Shown here in pieces: positions 57,669 to 64,000 of a stretch of 64,000 nucleotides of DNA (position 1 is the first letter of the stretch; every line of letters starts with the position of its first letter). The position numbers were made by a program, and so were the translations under genes. The DNA comes from DASPSM01 sp963800135 (GTDB lineage: Bacteria > Planctomycetota > Planctomycetia > Planctomycetales > Planctomycetaceae), in the NCBI GenBank assembly GCA_963800135.1, contig CAWCZR010000004.1, forward strand, positions 1,240,001 through 1,304,000. Direction: 5' to 3'. The notes under the pieces were generated by a model, which worked only from the letters and a program-made list of their open reading frames with translations, did not search any database and was not told the DNA's origin.

Positions 57669-58070
57669 CGGTCTGGTGAGTCAAGTATATTATTGCCCTT
57701 TTTTGAAGGTCCAGCCGATTTGCGCGGGGATTCGCCGTTTCGCGATAAGAGGAAGAAAATGAGCGCGACGAACCCAATGTCGCGGACAACGACACTGATC
57801 GCAGCGCTCGCAAACGTCATATGGGTCGTCTCACGGACGAGCGCGGTAACCACGACCTGGGGCGCCAACAAGAGCAAGAAAACCCCCAATTCGATGCCCT
57901 GGGAACGTTTGCTGAGCATCGGAGATGGGCGATCGGCCTCGGCGCGGGCGGCGTCGGAACTTGGTTCGCCCAGGGGTGGCGACTGCGGGGGTGAGTCTCC
58001 GTATTCAATGGCCATGAGTAAACTTGTCGTTCCGGGAATCAAGGCTGCTCACCACATTGAAGGCCGATAA

Positions 58071-58901
58071 ATGCCTCCTCGTCAAGGAATTCTCGCGCGT
58101 CTGCGAGCCAAAGTCGCCGCAGGTCAGCCGATCATCGGCGGCGGAGCGGGCACGGGGCTCAGCGCGAAACTCGAAGAGGCCGGCGGGATCGATCTGATTG
58201 TGATCTACAACTCCGGCCGCTTTCGCATGGGCGGACGCGGGTCGCTCGCCGGGATGATGCCTTACGGCGACGCCAATGCCATCGTGATGGACATGGCGCG
58301 CGAGGTGCTGCCAGTCGTCGCGAAGACCCCGGTGCTGGCGGGTGTTTGCGGCACCGACCCATTCCGGGTGATGCGGCTGTTTCTCGAAGAAGTGCGGCGG
58401 GCCGGTTTCTCGGGCGTGCAGAACTTTCCTACGGTCGGCCTGATCGATGGTGTCTTTCGCCAGAATCTGGAAGAGACCGAGATGGGCTTCGGAAAGGAGG
58501 TGGAGATGATCCGCCTCGCGCATGAGCTCGATCTGCTCACGACGCCCTACGCATTCAGTGTCGATGAGGCGCGGGCGATGGCCGAGGCGGGCTGCGACAT
58601 TCTGATTCCCCACATGGGGCTGACGACCAAAGGATCGATCGGAGCGAAGACCGCCCTCACGCTCGAAGAATCCGCGAAGCGTGTGCAGGCGATGCACGAC
58701 GCGGCGAAACGCGTGAATCGCGATGTGCTGGTCCTCTGCCACGGCGGACCAATCGCCGAACCGGCCGACGCGCAATACATTCTCGACCACACCGAAGGGG
58801 TCGTCGGCTTCTACGGCGCGAGCAGCATGGAGCGCCTGCCCGTCGAACCAGCCATCACGAATCGGATTCGCGAGTTCGGGCAGCTCCGCTTCCGCAGTTG
58901 A
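58071..58901 (+). CDS. phosphoenolpyruvate hydrolase family protein (TIM barrel)
   Basis: The 276-residue protein shows the family pattern: GGGAGTGLSAKLEEAGGIDL, NSGRFRMGGRGSLAGMMPYG, GVCGTDPF, FSGVQNFPTVGLIDG, LIPHMGLTTKGSIGA and CHGGPIAEPADAQYI. It is a TIM-barrel related to PEP mutase/hydrolase proteins. GAAGG lies near the ATG. It is the usual companion of the UPF0261 protein encoded upstream at 52593; here the antisense CPBP gene and its transposon separate them. The activity is not established. Confidence 0.85.
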   Translation: MPPRQGILARLRAKVAAGQPIIGGGAGTGLSAKLEEAGGIDLIVIYNSGRFRMGGRGSLAGMMPYGDANAIVMDMAREVLPVVAKTPVLAGVCGTDPFRVMRLFLEEVRRAGFSGVQNFPTVGLIDGVFRQNLEETEMGFGKEVEMIRLAHELDLLTTPYAFSVDEARAMAEAGCDILIPHMGLTTKGSIGAKTALTLEESAKRVQAMHDAAKRVNRDVLVLCHGGPIAEPADAQYILDHTEGVVGFYGASSMERLPVEPAITNRIREFGQLRFRS

Positions 58902-58971
58902 TGAAACGGTCTCAGTTGCGCGTTGACTGCCGTTGACGTTGCTGCCGCAGGCACAAGGTGGCCCTGCCGCC

Positions 58972-60480
58972 TCACCAGGCGAGTTCGCCGCCGACGAAAG
59001 GGCCTTGCAGGGTGAGCGTGCCGTTGTCGGCAATGAAGTTGCGGGCGTTCTGCATGGTGGGGTTGGTGTCGAGCTGATCGGGGGCCAGCGCGAGGCCGTC
59101 GATGAACAGAAACGTGTAGCCGCCCCGGATGGTCAGGTGATCGGTGGCCAGATACGAGAGCGTGAACGTCAGGTCCCAGGCGCTAGCAAACTGCACTTCG
59201 CGATCCGAGCGCTGGTCGTACGTGTCGCCGCTGTTGAAGAGCAGGTTCTTTTGTTCGGCGAAGTTGGCGTAGATCCCGCCGCGGCAGTCGATTCCCAGAT
59301 AGAGCTTTGGGAACCACAGGTCATGCGTGTACTCGGTGCCGAGCTGGAAGCCGACGAGGTTGTTGTTGGTCCAAGTGCGATAAAACCCGTTGCCATTGGG
59401 ATCGGTGTTGGTGGAATTGTCGAAAGCCGCAAGCTGGAACAGATCGCCGACGTTCATGTAGCGGAAGCCGGCCAGGACGGAGGTCGTGCCCCAGATGGCG
59501 TGGCGCACGCCCAATTCGAAGCTGTTGAATTGCGATTCGTACGAGGCGATCTGCACGTTGGAACCCGTGAAGGCGGCCGTGTCGAACGCCCCGAAGCCAG
59601 GTCCCCAGTAAGGCAACAGGGGTCCGAGGCCGTTTGCCCCCGTAGGAAAATTGGGCGTGCCATTGCGGCGATCCCAATCGACGGCCCCGTAATAGGTCGC
59701 TTCGATCATCGTGGTATCGGTGATGTACCGCCCCAAGGTGACCCGGGCGCCCGGTTCGAGCGGGTACGTCACGGTATCGGTGCTTAAGAGAAAGCGAGCG
59801 TTCAGCGGGTCTTTTGCGTTATTGAGGTTCTCGTACGCCGTCAGATTGTGATCGTCCGGACGGCTGCGAGTCAGCCAGACCGAATCGCCCCGCAAATACC
59901 AGCTGGGACGCGGTGGCGCGCAGCTGGAGGCGAGTCCGCCCGGAGCGCCGCCACTGTAGGGATCGCATCCGGGTCCCGGGACACCGGCACCGTAGGGTCC
60001 GGGACCGTATGGACCGGCGACCCCAGCGTCGGGGCCGCAGCCATATCCGGTCTGTGGGCCGGCCATCATCGGCTGGGGAATGTTTGCGTTGGGCCAATTG
60101 GGATTGAGCGCGGGAGGCCCGCCCGGCGTGGGGGCAGTTAGCATCTGCTGGGGATTGGCGGGCGCAGCGTTCGGGGCCGGCGCCATGCCGGCCGTCAGTT
60201 GCAGTTGATACCCCGTCATGGCGGGCTGAAGCCCGTTTATGTCGGTCGGAAGACCCGCCGGGCTGCCGTACGGTTGCCCGGGAACAAACTGAGGTTGCTC
60301 GGGACCGCCCGCATAAACGACGCCGGATTCGTTGGGCTGACCGGCAAAATCTGCCATTTGCGCCGGCGAGAAGCCCAGATCGTTACCCGAGTTTTCCTGC
60401 GGCAAAATCTGCTGCGCGACGGCGGCCGGGGCGGTGCCGGCCAGAAGCGACAGGCCGAGGACGAGGGGCCTCAGATTCAT
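58972..60480 (-). CDS. BBP7-family outer-membrane beta-barrel protein
   Basis: The start at 60480 (MNLRPLVLGLSLLAGTAPAA) gives a signal peptide. A long Pro/Gly/Gln-rich linker (about residues 60-190) carries repeats such as GPYGPGPYGAGVPGPG. The C-terminal 300 residues alternate strands (RGDSVWLTRSRPDD, MIEATYYGAVDWDRR, YESQFNSFELGVRHAIWGTT, LRGGYTFLFIDGLALAPDQL) typical of the planctomycete BBP7 barrel. A longer frame upstream reads as non-coding. It is an outer-membrane or surface protein of unknown transport role. Confidence 0.82.
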   Translation of the reverse strand: MNLRPLVLGLSLLAGTAPAAVAQQILPQENSGNDLGFSPAQMADFAGQPNESGVVYAGGPEQPQFVPGQPYGSPAGLPTDINGLQPAMTGYQLQLTAGMAPAPNAAPANPQQMLTAPTPGGPPALNPNWPNANIPQPMMAGPQTGYGCGPDAGVAGPYGPGPYGAGVPGPGCDPYSGGAPGGLASSCAPPRPSWYLRGDSVWLTRSRPDDHNLTAYENLNNAKDPLNARFLLSTDTVTYPLEPGARVTLGRYITDTTMIEATYYGAVDWDRRNGTPNFPTGANGLGPLLPYWGPGFGAFDTAAFTGSNVQIASYESQFNSFELGVRHAIWGTTSVLAGFRYMNVGDLFQLAAFDNSTNTDPNGNGFYRTWTNNNLVGFQLGTEYTHDLWFPKLYLGIDCRGGIYANFAEQKNLLFNSGDTYDQRSDREVQFASAWDLTFTLSYLATDHLTIRGGYTFLFIDGLALAPDQLDTNPTMQNARNFIADNGTLTLQGPFVGGELAW

Positions 60481-60655
60481 GGAATCTCCGCGGCATTCAT
60501 CGGCCCCCGCAGATGTATGAAGCGCAATCGATACCACGCGCAAAGTCCGCGCGTTTGTCGCCATCGATACTATCGACAAAGTCGACGCGCGAGTTTGAGC
60601 GAACTTTGCGGGCGAATTGTGAAGAGCTGGACAGCAAGCGACCGGTCGAGCGGTT

Positions 60656-61312
60656 CTAGGACGTTCGCAGAAGCTGGGCGGCCCGGCGGACGTAGAGGAC
60701 GCCGCTGCCGAGGGTAAAGAGCACGGCCAGCAACAGCAGCACATCACGAAGCATCCCAAACCAGGGCATGGTCGACGTGACGGCGGGGCTGAGCGCCAAC
60801 AGGCACGCGCCGACGGCGAGGCACTGGATCACCATTTTGATCTTGCCGCTCATCGTCGCGGAAAAGTCCTTGCCCTGCTGCTCCAGAATTGCCCGCAGGC
60901 CGGTGATGAACATTTCGCGGCCGATGATGATCAACGTCATCCACGGGCCGACGCCCGACGAGGTAATGGGCAACAGAAAGATGAACGCCCCGCAGATGAT
61001 GATCTTGTCGACGAACGGATCGAGAATGCGTCCGAGCGTCGTCACTGTGCCGTAGCGCCGGGCAATGTACCCGTCGACCGCATCCGTGGCCGCCGCCAGG
61101 ATAAACACGGCGGTCGACGCCAGCCAAATGCCGCCGTAAGAAATCATCCCAAATAAGACGAAGGCCAGGACGAGCCGGCTGACGGTGATGCAATTCGGAA
61201 GATTGAGAGCCTGGGCATCGATCGGGCCGTAGCGATTATCACGGGCGACCGGTTTGTCGACGGTATTGTTCGTGGCAGTGTTGCTTGTGACGGTGTTGTT
61301 CGTGGTCGTCAT
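60656..61312 (-). CDS. pgsA: CDP-diacylglycerol--glycerol-3-phosphate 3-phosphatidyltransferase
   Basis: This membrane enzyme forms phosphatidylglycerophosphate, the precursor of phosphatidylglycerol. The complete CDP-alcohol phosphotransferase motif is visible at about residues 76-102 (DAVDGYIARR, then GRILDPFVDK). Five or so membrane segments follow. The first 30 residues are a Thr/Asn-rich tail (TTTNNTVTSNTATNN) that is unusual for the family and may be a wrong start; an internal start near RYGPIDAQALNLPN would remove it. Cardiolipin-type activity is less likely. Confidence 0.9.
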   Translation of the reverse strand: MTTTNNTVTSNTATNNTVDKPVARDNRYGPIDAQALNLPNCITVSRLVLAFVLFGMISYGGIWLASTAVFILAAATDAVDGYIARRYGTVTTLGRILDPFVDKIIICGAFIFLLPITSSGVGPWMTLIIIGREMFITGLRAILEQQGKDFSATMSGKIKMVIQCLAVGACLLALSPAVTSTMPWFGMLRDVLLLLAVLFTLGSGVLYVRRAAQLLRTS

Positions 61313-61470
61313 GAAAGCGAGCCGCGTGCCTCTTCGACCTCGGGCGTGAGTTCCTGACTGCTTCGAGTCTGCCGGGAAAGGCGGGAGTTGACCATCCCAA
61401 CGAGATTTACTTCAATCGGAGCGATTCGCGAGCGACACGCCAACCCGATCGACTTCTTGCTCCCACCTAA

Positions 61471-62877
61471 TTATTGCACGATCCCGGTCAGGTCGTAGCC
61501 CTCTCGACCGGTAATTTCGACCGGCACGAATTTTCCCACGGACGAGGCGTCCTCCGACGCGGTTTCGGCTCGTTGCACGCGGACGCAGCCATCGATCTCC
61601 GGCGCGTCGGCAAACGTGCGGCCGACGAATCCCCCGTCGTCGGACTCCTCGTCGATCAGCACGTCGAGTTCGTATCCAATCAACGACTCGGCGTGCTCGA
61701 ATGCGATCGGCTGTTGCAGAGCCATCAGCGCGTCGCGACGCTCGGTTTTTACCGTTTCGGGCACGTGTCCGTCGAGCTTGACTGCCGGCGTGCCCGGCTC
61801 CAGCGAATACGTGAAGACGCCCAACCGCTCGAATCGAGCTTCGGTGACGAAATCGGCCAGCTCGGCGAACTGCTCATCCGTCTCGCCCGGGAAGCCGACG
61901 ATGAATGTGGTGCGGATCACGACGTTTGCAATCCGCTCGCGCAATTTCTCCAGCAGCTCGACCGTCTGTGCGCGGTTGACCCGGCGCTGCATCCGCTTGA
62001 GCACGGCGTCGTTGATGTGCTGCAGCGGCAGATCCAGATAGGGGATGATCTTCGAAGAATTGGCGATGGTGTCGATCAATTCATCGGTGAAATGGATCGG
62101 GTAGAGGTACAACAGCCGGATCCAATCGATGCCGTCGATCTTCTCCAGCTCGCGCAACAGCTCGACCAACCGGACGCGACCGTACAGATCGAGCCCGTAA
62201 TAGGTCGTATCCTGCGCGACGATGTTCAATTCGCGAACGCCGTCCGCCGCCAGCTCGCGAGCCTCAGCCACGACCATCTCGATCGGCTTGGTGATGTGCT
62301 TGCCCCGCATCTTGGGGATCGCGCAAAAGGTGCAGGTGCGGTCGCAACCCTCCGAGATTTTGAGATAGGCGTAATGCCGCGGCGTGATCCGCAGCCGGGA
62401 GCGATCGTCGAGCGCGACAATCGGGGCCGGCCGGAACAGTTCGCGCTGCTCGCGGGCTCCGCCAATCAAGTGGTCGGCCACGCGGTTGATTTCGTCGCGG
62501 CCGAAGACGCCGACGATGTGGTCAATTTCCGGCAATTCGTCGAGCAGGGCAGGACCAAGTCGCTGCGGCAAACAGCCGGCAACGATCACTCCTCGCGTGC
62601 GGCCGGCCCGCTTGAGGTCGAGCATCTCGCGGATCACGGCTTTCGATTCGGCCCGCGAGCTTTCAATGAAGCCGCAGGTGTTTACGATGACGAAATCCGC
62701 GCCGTCCGGCTCACTCACCAGCGTATAGCCGTCGAGCGCCAGCACGCCCAGCATCTTCTCGCTGTCGACCAGATTCTTGGGACAGCCCAGGCTGACGAAG
62801 GCATAACTCCCCTTGGAGGCACCGTCGCCGGCGGCAGTCTCGGCAGAACGTTCGGTCGAAATGATGGGCAATTGCAT
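61471..62877 (-). CDS. rimO: ribosomal protein uS12 methylthiotransferase
   Basis: This radical SAM enzyme adds a methylthio group to an Asp of ribosomal protein S12. The N-terminal domain shows SLGCPKNLVDSE and NTCGFIESSRAES. The radical SAM cluster is CDRTCTFCAIPKMRG. The C terminus is a TRAM domain ending GREGYDLTGIV. The start at 62877 (MQLPIISTERSAE) is chosen; a longer frame to 63048 reads as non-coding. Length (468 residues) is normal. It lies divergent from the kinase gene. Confidence 0.95.
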   Translation of the reverse strand: MQLPIISTERSAETAAGDGASKGSYAFVSLGCPKNLVDSEKMLGVLALDGYTLVSEPDGADFVIVNTCGFIESSRAESKAVIREMLDLKRAGRTRGVIVAGCLPQRLGPALLDELPEIDHIVGVFGRDEINRVADHLIGGAREQRELFRPAPIVALDDRSRLRITPRHYAYLKISEGCDRTCTFCAIPKMRGKHITKPIEMVVAEARELAADGVRELNIVAQDTTYYGLDLYGRVRLVELLRELEKIDGIDWIRLLYLYPIHFTDELIDTIANSSKIIPYLDLPLQHINDAVLKRMQRRVNRAQTVELLEKLRERIANVVIRTTFIVGFPGETDEQFAELADFVTEARFERLGVFTYSLEPGTPAVKLDGHVPETVKTERRDALMALQQPIAFEHAESLIGYELDVLIDEESDDGGFVGRTFADAPEIDGCVRVQRAETASEDASSVGKFVPVEITGREGYDLTGIVQ

Positions 62878-63090
62878 GTCGATTCGGCGATTCAAAAAAA
62901 CGCGATCGCGATAGGCTTCCAAGGATCTTATCGGACTCGGCAAGGCCGGCATAGGCTGCCGCGCACAGGGCCGCTCGCCCCAAAGCGAGCAGCCGCAACC
63001 GGTTCGCCCCGGGCCAGCCGTCTTCCGCTCAAATTGGAGTTCCAGCAAGTCCGGCGTTGTGGCGACCGGTTTTCCGCTCGGCTAGATTAA

Positions 63091-64000
63091 ATGAACCAAC
63101 GTCGACCGTCTGAGGAATCTTCCCATCTACTGTCCCGCATGCAACGAACGCTTCATGCAGTCCCGCGACACCGAGTGCTGTCCCCGGTGCGGGGCCACGG
63201 TGGTCGGCATTGGGACGTCGAACCTCGCGAGAACGCTGTTTGTGCGCGAGGCTCCGACCGGGGCCGCCCAGGCTGCCTGCGTCGATGACATTGAGGAGCA
63301 AAAGGACGAGCTGCTGGGGACGCAACTGCATGTCTATCGCTTCGAAGCCCTGCTGGGGCGGGGAGCGATGGGACGTGTCTACCTGGCCCATCACCAGGAC
63401 TTGGGACGCAATTGTGCACTCAAGGTCCTCTCGAAGCGCGTGTGGCAGACCGACCTCGAGTATGGCAAACGGTTCGTCAGCGAGGGGCGGACCGCTGCGG
63501 CCCTCGTGCATCCGAATATCGTCACGACCCACGCGATCGGCGAAGCCCGCGGTTATCGCTTCCTGGAAATGGAATTCGTCCCCGGCCGCAGCCTGCAGGA
63601 GTTGATCGAGCACGAGCAGCGGCTCGTCCCCTCCCACGCAATGTCGCTGATTTTGCGGATTGCCGAGGGGCTTGCCGCCGCCCATCGCAAGGGGATCATT
63701 CATCGGGATCTTAAGCCGGACAACGTCCTCGTCTCCGTGCAGTCGGTGCCGAAAATCGCCGACTTCGGACTGGCCAAACGGGTCTGGTCCGAAGGGGACG
63801 AGGGCGAACTCCTGGTAGGCACGCCCCATTACATGGCGCCAGAACTTTTTAACGGTGAGCCGGCGACCGCCGCCAGCGACGTGTACGCGCTGGGTGCCTG
63901 TCTGTTCGTCATGCTCACGGGGCAGGTCCCCTATCCGTGCGGATCGATTCAGGCGCTGGCGGAGCGCGTGCAGGACGAATCCCTGCCTGACTTTCGGCAG
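63091..64000 (+). CDS. Ser/Thr protein kinase with N-terminal zinc ribbon, partial
   Basis: The gene runs off the right edge. Near the start, IYCPACNERF and CCPRCGATVV form a four-cysteine ribbon. The kinase domain shows GRGAMGRVYLAHH (glycine loop), CALKVLSK (Lys), IIHRDLKPDNVLV, ADFGLAKRV and GTPHYMAPELF, a PknB-type arrangement. The ATG at 63091 (MNQRRPSEES) joins the main frame only if one base is removed at about 63119-63121; otherwise no good start is visible. It is probably a membrane-associated signalling kinase with an extracellular C terminus beyond the window. Confidence 0.85.

Larger units (their letters stand above)
54274..57697 (+). mobile_element. 3.4-kb IS1595-type transposon with four passenger genes
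   Basis: Perfect 27-bp inverted repeats, beginning GGCAATAATATAC, lie at 54274-54300 and 57671-57697. The flanks carry an 8-bp direct repeat CTTTTTTG (54266-54273 and 57698-57705), the duplication length of the IS1595 family. Inside are one transposase gene, a minus-strand kinase/DUF3037 pair and a plus-strand small-protein/ankyrin pair. Perfect ends indicate a recent insertion. Confidence 0.92.
53826..58015 (-). pseudogene. CPBP intramembrane protease gene split by the IS1595-type element
   Basis: The N-terminal part (58015 down to 57698) begins MAIEYGDSPPQSPPLGEPSS and has two membrane segments. The C-terminal part (54273 down to 53826) contains the CPBP motifs EEIIFRGYLL, FGLGHVYQG and TWHCLQDFVA. 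Both halves abut the 8-bp duplication CTTTTTTG. Joining them with one target copy leaves a one-base frame difference within the A/T run, so either the gene was already broken or a base is missing there. The reconstructed protein would be about 252 residues. Confidence 0.85.

Overview
The window looks like chromosomal DNA of a high-GC planctomycete, probably from the Pirellulales. The support is a large thioester-less alpha-2-macroglobulin-like gene, a Cys-rich repeat secretory protein, a BBP7-type outer-membrane barrel, HEAT-repeat lipoproteins, a zinc-ribbon Ser/Thr kinase and several REP-like palindromes. This placement is inference from gene content; there is no rRNA here to settle it.

Layout. 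1-5568 (-): alpha-2-macroglobulin-like gene running off the left edge. 5904-7367 (-): Cys-rich repeat protein. 7717-12033: TIM-barrel isomerase, a 23-residue histone-like Lys/Ala peptide, RNase III and HtrA. 12162-13174: a 1.0-kb DDE insertion sequence. 13459-22671: histone-deacetylase family enzyme, two HEAT-like exported proteins, a STAS protein, a LOG-family protein and an ornithine cyclodeaminase family enzyme. 23042-29586: an exported hypothetical, IspG, a TPR lipoprotein, FabI, a Nudix hydrolase and a 54-residue membrane protein. 29803-29873 (-): tRNA-Gln(UUG), in which a 15.5-kb integrative element is inserted (29837-45390, bounded by 37-bp direct repeats). 45554-53849: S41/PDZ protease, diheme cytochrome with beta-propeller, HDOD protein, lipoprotein, SDR and a UPF0261 (Tm-1-like) protein. 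53826-58015 (-): a CPBP protease gene split by a 3.4-kb IS1595-type transposon. 58071-64000: PEP-hydrolase family protein, BBP7 protein, PgsA, RimO and the start of a Ser/Thr kinase.

Two mobile regions stand out. The tRNA-Gln element carries an integrase, HTH proteins, an HNH nuclease, a P27-type small terminase, a minus-strand array of about a dozen micro-genes and a TIGR04255-led cassette near its right end. I see no large terminase, portal, capsid or tail gene. That inventory and size resemble a phage satellite (PICI-like), though a decayed prophage is possible. The IS1595-type element has perfect 27-bp inverted repeats and an 8-bp target duplication. Besides its transposase it carries a HipA-like kinase, a DUF3037-like partner, a small basic protein and an ankyrin protein.

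Caution about reading frames. At least fifteen otherwise well-conserved genes or ORFs contain single-base frame breaks, most in short homopolymers and in both directions. They affect RNase III, the LOG protein, the HDOD protein and the cytochrome among others. This pattern fits residual assembly indels better than mass pseudogenisation, so I annotate those loci as single genes and give the position of each break.
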